Shown: positions 25,407-34,448 of the stretch, one piece after another | Layout: each line of letters starts with the position of its first letter | Position numbering within the stretch: position 1 is the first letter of the stretch | From: Lachnospiraceae bacterium | GTDB taxonomy: Bacteria; Bacillota; Clostridia; Lachnospirales; Lachnospiraceae | Length of the DNA stretch: 61,406 nt | Reading direction: 5' to 3' | Assembly: GCA_019421365.1 (NCBI GenBank) | Contig: JAHZFJ010000026.1 | Location: 1 to 61,406 of the forward strand | Translations under genes and position numbers: made by a program | Notes under the pieces: generated by a model | Told to the model about the DNA's origin: nothing | The model's database searches: none | The model's input: the letters and a program-made list of their open reading frames with translations, nothing else

Positions 25407-27020
25407 CTAGTCATTATCAGGTAGCGCATAAATACCACTTCCCAATATAGAAACACCCTTTTCTGATAATGCTGTAAATACCATCACGTTCTTTTTCCCA
25501 TATTCGTCCCACTGTTTTGTTACAATGCCTTTATAAGCTTCTCCCTTAATTATAATCTCTATTTGATTATCCTTTTTTAACTCCCATGTTCCTGTCACTT
25601 GGCCAGATATTGTATTATCTGCATTAAACCAGATTTCAGTGGATTTTTTCATCATTGATGAGATATCCTGCATTTGATTAATATACTTGTATGGACCAAC
25701 AACATCTTCTTGCGTATATACTCCAATACTCTCCCCCACATACCGATAAGGTGATACCACAAACCAGCCATCTTCATTCAGGTACATCTGATGTACTCTT
25801 ACTTGATGACCTTCTCCCCTGTTTTCAAATCTTGTATGGAATATTAAGAAATAGCGGTCTGTCTTTTCGTCATAGATAGCCGAGTTATGCCCTGGTGACA
25901 CATAACCGTTTCTTAGTTTTCCTGTTTCTCCCTCAATATAGTTAAAATGCATATTTCCTAAGATTTTTGTTCCATACTGAGCTGCTGCCGTATCATCAAA
26001 GAAAGTACCTGCAGGCCCTTTACAAAGGGTCATATCGTTTCCAGCAGTATCATAATATGGCCCATCTGGATTTTTGGAACGGCTTACACGGATATTATAA
26101 CCACCTGTTGCATCTAATCCCCCATAAGAAAGAAACATGTAGTAATAATCTGTCTCTTTGCTATACATAATGTACGGTCCCTCTATTCGCAGATGATTTT
26201 CACCAAGAAGTTTTTTCCCATAACCCTTTTCTAGAGGAAATCCTGTCTCTGGATTAAGTTCTAGAATATAGATTCCTCCTGAGTAAGAACCATATACCAT
26301 CCACAACCGGTTTTCTTTATCAAAGAATACACACGGATCAACTGCATTGGGATGTATTGTAGCATCATATGTATCACCATTTTCACTAGGTGTACCAGCA
26401 TCCATACCAGATTTTAATATAATCCCAAGGTCTTCATAAGGCCCTTCCACTTGATCAGCAACTGCAATTCCAAGTGCTGAGATCGGCGCATCTCCTTTAC
26501 ATGCACAGTAATACATATAGAACCTGCCATCCGCTAACTGAATGACATCTGGTGCCCATAAGGTATCTGACTGCGCCCACGTTAATGCTTCCTCTAATTC
26601 TTCTGGTGCATCAGGTATGATTGAATTGTCTTTATTCACACCAGTAGATAACAACTCCCAATTTATTAAGTCATCTGATTTTGCTCCCGCTAGATGAGAA
26701 CCGAATACATAATACGTACCATCAACTTCTATAACAGAAGGGTCATGAACACTTACATCCTGAAAGCTATAATTAACTTCTGTCTCAGCATTCAATTTAT
26801 TGCTCATATATGTCTCCTCCTTATCTGTCGTTTCTATATTACTTGCAGTATTGCTTTCCTTATTGTTTTCAGTATTGCTTCCATTGGTTTCTTTTTCTTC
26901 ATCTTTGCTTTGCTCAATTAGGTCGTCTTTTCCTTGTTCTGTCCCAACACTTTGTTTACAACCAGTTAACGTAACCACTAAAGACAGACATAATACTATT
27001 TTCCATACTCTATTTCTCAT
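25407..27020 (-). CDS. Arabinan endo-1,5-alpha-L-arabinosidase-like lipoprotein, GH43 (537 aa)
   Basis: This is a surface-anchored enzyme that should cut the arabinan main chain. The lipobox VTLTGC is near residue 20, followed by a Glu/Asn/Thr-rich linker (about 25-75). The GH43 five-bladed propeller (about 85-430) shows the three catalytic acids in context: VHDPSVIE (base), NAVDPCVFF (pKa modulator) and RIEGPYIMY (acid). A C-terminal beta domain (about 450-537, TGTWELKKDN...) matches the GH43_C type found in long endo-arabinanases. The ATG at 27020 is favoured because AAAGGG lies 8 nt upstream. The gene end and start overlap the upstream GH43 gene. It is the last gene of the three-gene arabinan operon. 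Confidence 0.88.
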   Translation of the reverse strand: MRNRVWKIVLCLSLVVTLTGCKQSVGTEQGKDDLIEQSKDEEKETNGSNTENNKESNTASNIETTDKEETYMSNKLNAETEVNYSFQDVSVHDPSVIEVDGTYYVFGSHLAGAKSDDLINWELLSTGVNKDNSIIPDAPEELEEALTWAQSDTLWAPDVIQLADGRFYMYYCACKGDAPISALGIAVADQVEGPYEDLGIILKSGMDAGTPSENGDTYDATIHPNAVDPCVFFDKENRLWMVYGSYSGGIYILELNPETGFPLEKGYGKKLLGENHLRIEGPYIMYSKETDYYYMFLSYGGLDATGGYNIRVSRSKNPDGPYYDTAGNDMTLCKGPAGTFFDDTAAAQYGTKILGNMHFNYIEGETGKLRNGYVSPGHNSAIYDEKTDRYFLIFHTRFENRGEGHQVRVHQMYLNEDGWFVVSPYRYVGESIGVYTQEDVVGPYKYINQMQDISSMMKKSTEIWFNADNTISGQVTGTWELKKDNQIEIIIKGEAYKGIVTKQWDEYGKKNVMVFTALSEKGVSILGSGIYALPDND

Positions 27021-28011
27021 ATCCTTCACCCTTTTGTTCCTCTATTTCGAATATAGGGAAACCAGATTCGCTCCATTTGACTTCAAGAATCATAGCATGA
27101 CGATTCGGGTCACTTAACGGATCTCCCTGTATCTCTTCATATGGTCTCGCATGATAAATCATTAAGTCTTTCTGATTGTCTTCCGACTTTGTAAAACAGT
27201 TGTGCCCAGGCCCAAACACCCTCTTTTCCTCATCAGTAACAAGGACAGGATTTCTTAATTTGGTCCATGATAATGGATCTAATAAATCAGAATCTTCATC
27301 TGCATATAGCATACCTACACAATAACATGCCCCTGTTCCACTTGCTGAGAAGGTTAAGAATAGTTTCCCATCTCTTTTAAGTACTCCAGGTCCTTCATTT
27401 ACCCAAAAATCAACTCTCTCCCAATCATAATCTGGAGTTGTTAATAATACTTGTACGGTACTTAGTTTTGTCCCTGATTCCATCTTAGCAATATATAGAT
27501 TTGATATTTGTTTTCCTACGCTGACCTTCTCTGCCCATACGTAGTAGTATTCACCTTTGTTCTCGAATACTGTTGCATCTAATGAAAACGCTCGGAACGA
27601 ATACTCATCTGCATCTGCACATTGCATTTTCCCTCTTTCAACCCAAGTATCCTTAATTGGATCTTGGCCTTCACATTCCAATACATAAGGCCTAATCTTC
27701 CAAACATCTTCCACTTCACCGGCTGCAAAGTATATGTACCACTTACCAAATATATAGTGGATTTCTGGTGCCCAAATATGTGCACTCATCTCTCCCACTT
27801 CATGCTTATTCCAAATAGTGATTTCATCAGCATCGGCTAATGAAGCAATCGTATCAGAGCGTCTTAGTATAATCCGATCATACTGAGGCACTGACCCGGT
27901 AAAATAATAATATCCGTCTGTATGCTTATATATATAAGGATCCGCTCTTTGTTCAATCAACGGTTGATTGTATTTTGTCCATATCCTCTTAGTATCCTTC
28001 TCTTTCTCCAT
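27010..28011 (-). CDS. Cytoplasmic GH43 exo-arabinofuranosidase-like enzyme (333 aa)
   Basis: This is a single-domain GH43 propeller without signal peptide, so it should act on imported oligosaccharides. RADPYIYKH (general base Asp24), SAHIWAPEIHYI, WVNEGPGVL (likely acid Glu) and FGPGHNCF fit the exo-acting GH43_26-like group. I favour the ATG at 28011 because GAGAGG lies about 8 nt upstream. A longer in-frame reading to a TTG at 28068 has no ribosome site. It overlaps the downstream GH43 lipoprotein gene by 11 bp, and the GH51 lipoprotein gene is upstream in the same operon. Confidence 0.88.
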   Translation of the reverse strand: MEKEKDTKRIWTKYNQPLIEQRADPYIYKHTDGYYYFTGSVPQYDRIILRRSDTIASLADADEITIWNKHEVGEMSAHIWAPEIHYIFGKWYIYFAAGEVEDVWKIRPYVLECEGQDPIKDTWVERGKMQCADADEYSFRAFSLDATVFENKGEYYYVWAEKVSVGKQISNLYIAKMESGTKLSTVQVLLTTPDYDWERVDFWVNEGPGVLKRDGKLFLTFSASGTGACYCVGMLYADEDSDLLDPLSWTKLRNPVLVTDEEKRVFGPGHNCFTKSEDNQKDLMIYHARPYEEIQGDPLSDPNRHAMILEVKWSESGFPIFEIEEQKGEGYEK

Positions 28012-28094
28012 GTGCAAGCCCTCTCTTTCTTCACATCCGCTAGTCATTATACTGTCTCTTTGGCTCAACTTGTATAAGTGACGCCTCTAATCTA

Positions 28095-30665
28095 TTATTT
28101 ATTTGTCTTTATCCTGAGTATTGATACAGAATTTGCTGGTGCCATATATTCATAATTCTTTGTTAACTTAATATTACTTGTAATTGGTATTACATTCTCT
28201 GGATTTTTAAGTGAGTTCTCTGCTTCATAATCTTCATTAGCAAGAACCTCTACCGTTGCTTCACCCGTGATATTACAGTTCTCTAATTGTATAGCAATAT
28301 TGCGTTCTTTCTCCTGCACGTTAACCAACTTCACAATAATATCTCCTGATTCCTCTTCCTTACTTACAGTTTGATATATTGGAAATACTTCTGGGACTTT
28401 AATTACGTGCATTTCCTTATCATCTAGATAACAAGTAATCGTATCCTTATTCACTACCACCTTAATCTCATACCACCGATCTATCTGTATGTTAACATTT
28501 CTTATATCAGATACGGTATTTTTGGTACCTCCAAGCGCTTCCTCTACTACACTTCTTGTATTATTCCAACCACCGATATTCCAGTGATAGAAATTCTTCT
28601 GGTCTTTTACGGCAAACGGAATTAAGAATCCTTCGCTTCCAGATAGCTTCTTTGCCTTTACTGTATATGTATAATTACTAAAGCTTGTATCTCCAATATA
28701 AGAAGCACTTCCCATAATAGCATCGTTTGTTGGATAGGATTCATTGGTCTGTGCATAGACTTTATTTCCATCTTCATCATCTATTATTTCAAAGAATCCC
28801 TGACTACTTCCTTGGAAGTTTGGATCTTCTGCGGAGAAATCATTCTCATACAACACTTTGCCTGTTTCATTATCAATTACTTTCATATCATCAAACACAG
28901 CCGCTGTTTTCCAGGTTCCTACTCCAATCTTACCAGTTGCACCTTCTCCTTTTACGTCTACTAATGAACTATCTAAGAGATAATCCCCCTTATTGCTAGC
29001 GAACATCTTCTGAACATAGTAATTTACGGAACCGTATACATCGCTATTATTAAACCAAATCATATCAGGCTTCCATTGCGATGAAAGAGTATTCCCAAAC
29101 AATGGTGCATACGCTGCCATCTTAACAATATCACTATTTCTCTCAAGTGCTGTCATGTATGCTGCTTCGGCTACTGCAGCTTTTAAAGAATTTGATTTGG
29201 CTGCATATTCACCTAAGAAAACCTCTGTTCCTTCTCTATCATAGCTATCATATCTGTTCGCATTCTTTAAAAACCATTCCGGTTCATTATAATAATGTTC
29301 GTCTACCAAATCAGCATATTTGATTGCGTCGTCATTATGGCTGTCTATCTCTGACCATGCATAATCGAATAAATCACCACTTGATAGCGGTCCTGAAGAT
29401 GTTATCAATTTAATATCTGGATACTTTTCTCTAAATACTTCTACAAATTTCTCATATCTCTTAAAGTATTCTTCTCCCCACTGCTCATTTCCTATTCCTA
29501 AGTAATCAATCTCAAATGGTTGTGTGTGCCCCATGCTAATTCGTACACTTCCCCATTGTGTTGATTCATCTCCTCTGCAAAACTCAACCAAATCTAATGC
29601 GTCTTGTACGTAATGGTCCAGATCATTTAATGCTGCTAATGTATTCGTCTGTCCTGCTGCTCTTGCTTGACAAGACATCCCGCAGTTTACGATAGGAACT
29701 GCCTTAGCCCCCAAATCTTCGCAAAGCAAGAAGTATTCATAAAATCCAATTCCATATGACTGGTAATAAGGATACTGTTTTGTTCCAATCCACAGATTCT
29801 CATTCTGTTTCCTCTGTGCCACATCTCCAACGGTATCTTTCCAACAGTAAGCATTATCCAGTGGATTTCCTTCAACAATACAGCCCCCAGGAAAGCGGAT
29901 AAAAGAGGGTTCTAAATCCTCTAATAGCTTCACCATATCTGCTCTAAGTCCGTTCTCGCGATTCTTATATGTATTTACTGGGAAAAGTGAAATCATATCC
30001 ATACAAACCGTTCCTGTACTTTCAAGAACTAATGATAGACTTCCTTTTTCTACAGTCTCTTCTGCTTTAATTATAACCTCTTGCTTTAACCATGAGTCTT
30101 CTACTTCTTCTATGTACCCACTACCAATGCTTTTACCGTCATGGTCTTCTAGGCTTATCTCAATCTTCCCTTTATACGAGTCACTTTTTGCATATACGCT
30201 AAATCGATATTCCTCCCCTTTTACAAATGACATTCCTTCAAGAAACCCTTTATTACGTATTCCGCTATTCTTAGCTTCTGCTTTTAACTCCAGATAGTTT
30301 AGATTATTGTTATTCAGTCCACCTTCACTGCAGATTGTTAATTTTGCATTATTAATTGGTTCATACCCATGAAGTCTCCCTTCCTCTGCTAAAGATTCTT
30401 CGAATTCGAAGGAACGATTAATTACCTTCTCTGCATACAAACCTCCATCTGCTGCAAAATTAATATCTTCAAAAAAAAGTCCATACAAGGTCTCACTAAT
30501 ATCAATACCCTGTTTTTCACCATTAACCAGTAAACTATAATTATTATCTTCCATCTGCTTCTCCTCCAGTACATTTCCACGATCCTTTTTGCAACCACTC
30601 ATAAATAGCATCGCTATACAACAGCAAAACATTGTTATTCTTCTTTTATAAAAATGTTTTTTCAT
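28095..30665 (-). CDS. Surface alpha-L-arabinofuranosidase lipoprotein, GH51 with inserted beta domains (856 aa)
   Basis: This is a cell-surface arabinofuranosidase, about 350 residues longer than simple GH51 enzymes. The lipobox FMSGC puts the lipidated Cys at 25. A CBM4/9-like beta domain occupies about 105-230, inside the start of the catalytic domain. The (beta/alpha)8 domain has FIRFPGGCIVEG (255-266), acid/base Glu394 in GIGNEQWG and nucleophile Glu486 in FLGEYAAK. A laminin-G/concanavalin-like domain is inserted at about 605-760, before the C-terminal beta-sandwich. It is the first gene of the arabinan operon, with a strong promoter and an operator-like dyad upstream. Debranching of arabinan side chains is the likely role. 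Confidence 0.92.
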   Translation of the reverse strand: MKKHFYKRRITMFCCCIAMLFMSGCKKDRGNVLEEKQMEDNNYSLLVNGEKQGIDISETLYGLFFEDINFAADGGLYAEKVINRSFEFEESLAEEGRLHGYEPINNAKLTICSEGGLNNNNLNYLELKAEAKNSGIRNKGFLEGMSFVKGEEYRFSVYAKSDSYKGKIEISLEDHDGKSIGSGYIEEVEDSWLKQEVIIKAEETVEKGSLSLVLESTGTVCMDMISLFPVNTYKNRENGLRADMVKLLEDLEPSFIRFPGGCIVEGNPLDNAYCWKDTVGDVAQRKQNENLWIGTKQYPYYQSYGIGFYEYFLLCEDLGAKAVPIVNCGMSCQARAAGQTNTLAALNDLDHYVQDALDLVEFCRGDESTQWGSVRISMGHTQPFEIDYLGIGNEQWGEEYFKRYEKFVEVFREKYPDIKLITSSGPLSSGDLFDYAWSEIDSHNDDAIKYADLVDEHYYNEPEWFLKNANRYDSYDREGTEVFLGEYAAKSNSLKAAVAEAAYMTALERNSDIVKMAAYAPLFGNTLSSQWKPDMIWFNNSDVYGSVNYYVQKMFASNKGDYLLDSSLVDVKGEGATGKIGVGTWKTAAVFDDMKVIDNETGKVLYENDFSAEDPNFQGSSQGFFEIIDDEDGNKVYAQTNESYPTNDAIMGSASYIGDTSFSNYTYTVKAKKLSGSEGFLIPFAVKDQKNFYHWNIGGWNNTRSVVEEALGGTKNTVSDIRNVNIQIDRWYEIKVVVNKDTITCYLDDKEMHVIKVPEVFPIYQTVSKEEESGDIIVKLVNVQEKERNIAIQLENCNITGEATVEVLANEDYEAENSLKNPENVIPITSNIKLTKNYEYMAPANSVSILRIKTNK

Positions 30666-30693
30666 CCTGTTCCCTCTTTCATATAGCTAAATT

Positions 30694-30713
30694 ATTTTAG
30701 TTATATCTAAAAT
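30694..30713. promoter_or_regulatory. Operator-like dyad of the arabinan operon
   Basis: Perfect inverted repeat ATTTTAG-TTATAT-CTAAAAT, about 10 bp downstream of the -10 box. It overlaps a second dyad, CTAAATTATTTTAG (30687-30700). It has the same TTTAG-N6-CTAAA core and position as the dyad at 25213-25238. Confidence 0.65.
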
Positions 30714-30722
30714 ATAATGTAT

Positions 30723-30751
30723 ATTATATACATTCACATTCCATTTGTAAA
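30723..30751 (-). promoter_or_regulatory. Promoter of the arabinan operon
   Basis: On the minus strand, TTTACA (30746-30751), a 17-bp spacer and TATAAT (30723-30728). The remaining gap to the regulator gene holds a TTTTAG half-site near 30778-30783, CTAAAG near 30821, and the terminator at 30906-30940. Confidence 0.75.
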
Positions 30752-30905
30752 GGTATTTTGTGTAAATCAACTATATTATTTTAGATTTTAATATATTTAT
30801 ATATGTTATTCTAAAGTATCCTCCTCAAATATACCTGGCTACTGTACAATACAACCGAATGCCTATCTTTCAGCCATAAGAATTTTACTATTCTGGGCAC
30901 ACCAC

Positions 30906-30940
30906 TAAAAAGAGACAACTTTCAAATGAAAGTTGTCTCT
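30906..30940 (-). terminator. Terminator of the ArsR-like regulator gene
   Basis: Thirteen-base perfect stem AGAGACAACTTTC / GAAAGTTGTCTCT with a 4-base loop, followed on the minus strand by TTTTT. Confidence 0.9.
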
Positions 30941-30998
30941 AATAATATCTATATATCAAAATGTTTTATTCCTTAACACTTAGTTATTTGATCCCTTG

Positions 30999-31934
30999 TT
31001 AAGCCGAGATTGGACTATAATTAATCCTTACTTTAATATCCTGTGCATAGTTTCCAAACTCTTTACCAAATATCGTTAAACCGCCAACGTTTGTGGCATC
31101 ATCATTTACTGAGAATTTGAATTTAATAGAACTTCTGTAATCCAGTTTGAAATCTTCTATTGTTACGTTCGATATCTGCAATCCATCAATAAAAGTCCCC
31201 TTTTTGTTAATAACCACTAACTTAAGTAAACCATATTGATTCCAATTAGGGAACCACCAGTCTGGTGTAAATATACCCTTTACTTCACCAAAATCCCCTG
31301 GGCTAGTCCATGTACCTATACAAACATCATTTAAGTAAAAACTAATATCAGAAGGCCAATCGCTATTAATTCCTGGTGCTTCTGAACTTAATTCTGCGGA
31401 TAATGTGATTTGATCAATCTTTTGTGCTGCCGGTAATAAATTCGGAATCTGATACTCTACATATCCTTTTGAAAACCATATAATTTGTGCATCCACTCTA
31501 TCAGAGTGAGAAAAATATCTCGGATCATCAACTTCTCCGATCAAATGCTCCCCAGTTGATATACCACATGTAGGATAGATCGAATAGTCCGCATACAAAC
31601 CTACTTTAACTTCAGTATCATATATGTTTTTTGAATCAGTTTGTTCTTCAGCCATAATATCAACTAAAATCTTATCTACATTAACTCGGCAAATCTTTTG
31701 GTTTCCATGACCTGTGTATTCTGAATAAACTTGTACAATTCCACTATCTTCTAACTTTTTGACATGACTAGTTAAGGCCCCATTCGTTATATTCAAACTA
31801 GAAGCCAATTCATTCATATTCATTTCTTTGTTTTCTAAAAGTTTCTTGACTATATTAATTCGTACATCAGATCCTAACGCTTTAAAAACATTCAATCCTT
31901 CATCTAAATTCTTGATATGTAGCATATCTCTCAT
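30999..31934 (-). CDS. ArsR-like winged-helix regulator with large beta-rich C-terminal domain (311 aa)
   Basis: An N-terminal winged helix-turn-helix (about 10-85) contains KALGSDVRINIVKKLL and LASSLNITNGALTSHVKKLE, typical of ArsR/HTH_20 proteins. The remaining 215 residues are beta-rich and aromatic (DWWFPNWNQYGLLKL, YADYSIYPTCGI), more like a carbohydrate-binding or sensor domain than a metal site; I see no ArsR Cys metal motif. The gene is monocistronic with its own terminator and stands directly upstream of the arabinan operon, so it is the best candidate to bind the shared TTTAG-N6-CTAAA dyads. Starts at 31934 or 31925 are both possible; the second is better spaced from AGGA. Confidence 0.8.
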   Translation of the reverse strand: MRDMLHIKNLDEGLNVFKALGSDVRINIVKKLLENKEMNMNELASSLNITNGALTSHVKKLEDSGIVQVYSEYTGHGNQKICRVNVDKILVDIMAEEQTDSKNIYDTEVKVGLYADYSIYPTCGISTGEHLIGEVDDPRYFSHSDRVDAQIIWFSKGYVEYQIPNLLPAAQKIDQITLSAELSSEAPGINSDWPSDISFYLNDVCIGTWTSPGDFGEVKGIFTPDWWFPNWNQYGLLKLVVINKKGTFIDGLQISNVTIEDFKLDYRSSIKFKFSVNDDATNVGGLTIFGKEFGNYAQDIKVRINYSPISA

Positions 31935-32091
31935 CCTATACTTTTTATTTTTTTAAATTACTATACATTTTTCTTAACAATAATATTATACATGATTTTA
32001 ATTTATTATGCAATCATTGTATTATAGGTTTCGATTTGCTGTTCTATCCTAATATCCATTTTTTATAGTATGATCTCCCCTCATACTTTAG

Positions 32092-33528
32092 TTATCTACG
32101 TTTTGGAATAGTTACAATGAAGCTAGAACCTTTTGTATACTGAGATCGTACACGGATGTTTCCTGTATGTTTTAGTATTATTAACTTAGCTATGGATAAT
32201 CCTAATCCATGACCACTAATCTTTCTATCTCGCACGTGGTCAGAGCGGTAGAACCTCTCAAATATATTGTCAATATCTCTTTTTGTCATACCAATCCCGG
32301 TATCCTCTACTGATATAACACAATCTCCACCTTTGTTTTCACAAGATATATAGATATAATCTCCATCACTTGAATATTTGACTGCATTATCAACGAATAC
32401 TCGAATCGCTTGTTTAAGCGCTTGTTTATCTCCATAGACCATAACATCTTCTAGTGCTTTTGTTTCAACATTACGGTTAGTTGTTACCATCTTCGTTTCC
32501 TTCAACATATCTTCCACAAGTACGCGCATATTAAACATATGCTTGTCTAATTTGAGTGTCTTCTTATCATGTCTAGATAGGAATAATAATTTCTCAACCA
32601 ACTCCTGCATTGCCTTAGATTCATTCTTAATTGCCTCTATGGATTCTTCTAAAACCTCTGCATCCGTTTTTCCCCATCGATCTAACATATTAACATACCC
32701 TTGAATAACGGCTATCGGTGTCCGAAGTTCGTGAGAAGCATCAGAAACAAATTGCTTTTGACTTTCATATGATAACTCAATACGATCTAACATCTGATTA
32801 ATAGTTATTGCAAGGTCCTTTAATTCGTTTTTGGTTCCTGCAAGATTAATTCTTTCACTTTGCAAGTTATTAACGGTAAGCCGGTTTGCCAACCTAGACA
32901 TATCTTTTATAGGTAAGAATAACTTCTCATCACCTTTTTTCCCGTATATAATTACACTTGCTGTGAATATTGCAAGAAGTAGTATGACAAAAGGCAACAA
33001 ACGACTTAATAAAAGATGCTCTCCTGACAAATCAAATTGAAAATATAATGTATAATTACTTCCATCAATCTTAACACTTTTTTTGTCTTTAATAATTAGT
33101 ACTTTCTGTCCCTCTATATTCCCATAGAATACTCTATCAAATAGAGTATTTCTCCTCTCGATATTATACACGGTGTCATTAAATACAACTTCTTTTGTAT
33201 CATCATTTATAATTTTTAATGACATTCCTTCCGCATAATATGGATTTTTTTCTTCTAAATCAGTAATATTAATTTCTTTATTCTCTAGACTAAGGACCAT
33301 TTGCTTTTCTAATCTGTTATTATCAAACGCAGCAATTCCTAGATATACTCCTATGAATAAAAAACAAAAGACTACGCTATTAATAATTAATAATCTAAGA
33401 TAGTTTAATGAGATACGGAATGCGATTGAGAAGTAGAATTGGCTAAAAAACAATTCTCTTCTCTTTCGTATTGGTAGAACCGTTCGAATCAATAATTTTC
33501 TAATCCATTCAACCATCTTACTTCTCAT
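32092..33528 (-). CDS. Sensor histidine kinase (478 aa)
   Basis: This is the membrane sensor of a two-component pair. TM1 is about 45-66, an extracytoplasmic domain about 67-170 and TM2 about 174-195. Then come a HAMP-like linker, HisKA with phospho-acceptor His266 in VSDASHELRTP, and HATPase_c with DNAVKYSSDG, GIGMTKRD and GHGLGLSIAK. The gene overlaps the stop of the response regulator by 11 bp. The stimulus is unknown; the sensor domain has no motif I recognise. The adjacent divergent ABC importer may be a target, but that is only positional. Confidence 0.93.
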   Translation of the reverse strand: MRSKMVEWIRKLLIRTVLPIRKRRELFFSQFYFSIAFRISLNYLRLLIINSVVFCFLFIGVYLGIAAFDNNRLEKQMVLSLENKEINITDLEEKNPYYAEGMSLKIINDDTKEVVFNDTVYNIERRNTLFDRVFYGNIEGQKVLIIKDKKSVKIDGSNYTLYFQFDLSGEHLLLSRLLPFVILLLAIFTASVIIYGKKGDEKLFLPIKDMSRLANRLTVNNLQSERINLAGTKNELKDLAITINQMLDRIELSYESQKQFVSDASHELRTPIAVIQGYVNMLDRWGKTDAEVLEESIEAIKNESKAMQELVEKLLFLSRHDKKTLKLDKHMFNMRVLVEDMLKETKMVTTNRNVETKALEDVMVYGDKQALKQAIRVFVDNAVKYSSDGDYIYISCENKGGDCVISVEDTGIGMTKRDIDNIFERFYRSDHVRDRKISGHGLGLSIAKLIILKHTGNIRVRSQYTKGSSFIVTIPKRR

Positions 33529-34201
33529 CCTTAATTATATATCCCACACCACGAACAGTACTGATTAGATGAATTCCATATCGGTCATCTATCTTTTGAC
33601 GTAGGTACCTAACATATACATCTACCACATTCGTATCTCCTAGATACTCATAATCCCATACGTTATTCAATAGCTGTTCTCTTGTCATTGCTATATTCTT
33701 ATTCCTTAGTAGGTATTCTAGTAATTGAAACTCCTTCTTCGTCAATGTAATCTCTTCTTTATCATATGTAACCATATGACTAGATAGATTAACTACAAGC
33801 TTACCATACTGTAGAGTCTCTATTTTAGCTCCTACATTAGTATGTCGATTTAAAGCTACACGAATTCTTGCTAGCAATTCTTCGATAGCAAATGGTTTAG
33901 TCATGTAATCATCAGCCCCCATATCAAGACCAGCAACCTTATCAGTAACATCATCTTTTGCCGTTAACATAATAATTGGAACTTGTTTTCCTTCTTGTCT
34001 CACTCTTCTACAAACTTCTATTCCACTTAATCCAGGTAACATTATATCAAGGATTACTAAATCTATATCATCATGCATTGCTTTTTCCAATCCCTGTCTT
34101 CCATCACCTGCAATCTCAACTTCATATCCTTCGTATTTTAATTCTAATTCTACAAATCTTGCAATCTTATTCTCGTCCTCAACAATTAATATTTTCGCCA
34201 A
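33518..34201 (-). CDS. OmpR/PhoB-type response regulator (227 aa)
   Basis: The receiver domain (1 to about 118) has the phospho-acceptor Asp52 in VILDIMLPG and the acidic pair in VEDE, with Lys in MTKPF. A winged-helix DNA-binding domain (about 128-225) ends VRGVGYIIKDEK. The start is TTG with GGAGG 9 nt upstream. It is co-transcribed with the histidine kinase gene and divergent from the importer genes at 34449. A possible -10 (TACAAT, 34244-34249, minus strand) has only a weak -35. Confidence 0.93.
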   Translation of the reverse strand: MAKILIVEDENKIARFVELELKYEGYEVEIAGDGRQGLEKAMHDDIDLVILDIMLPGLSGIEVCRRVRQEGKQVPIIMLTAKDDVTDKVAGLDMGADDYMTKPFAIEELLARIRVALNRHTNVGAKIETLQYGKLVVNLSSHMVTYDKEEITLTKKEFQLLEYLLRNKNIAMTREQLLNNVWDYEYLGDTNVVDVYVRYLRQKIDDRYGIHLISTVRGVGYIIKDEK

Positions 34202-34345
34202 ACCAACATACCTCCTAATTAATCCATTTTGTTAATTACTTCTATTGTATCATTAATTCAATAATTTTCACATTAAAAACGAATTAAAACTGCTTTTCTA
34301 ATGGTGTTTATTCATTACAAATTGAGTCCTACAACGTAATAATAA

Positions 34346-34374
34346 TTGACTATTTTTTTAAAATAGCGTATAAT
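34346..34374 (+). promoter_or_regulatory. Promoter of the TrpXYZ-like importer operon
   Basis: TTGACT (34346-34351), a 17-bp spacer and TATAAT (34369-34374). The leader of about 70 nt has only short hairpins and no T-box, although related tryptophan importers in other Firmicutes often have one. Confidence 0.85.
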
Positions 34375-34448
34375 TTGCTTTATCAAACGAAAGCATTAAA
34401 GCTTTAAATCGAAAAACTTATAATGCGTATGAAAGGGAAACGGAAAGT

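Noticed and set aside
30999..31934. Metal-sensing ArsR repressor
   Set aside because: No Cys-rich metal site is visible and the C-terminal domain is far larger than in metal sensors.
34375..34448. Tryptophan T-box upstream of the TrpX-type importer
   Set aside because: The leader is only about 70 nt and lacks T-box motifs.
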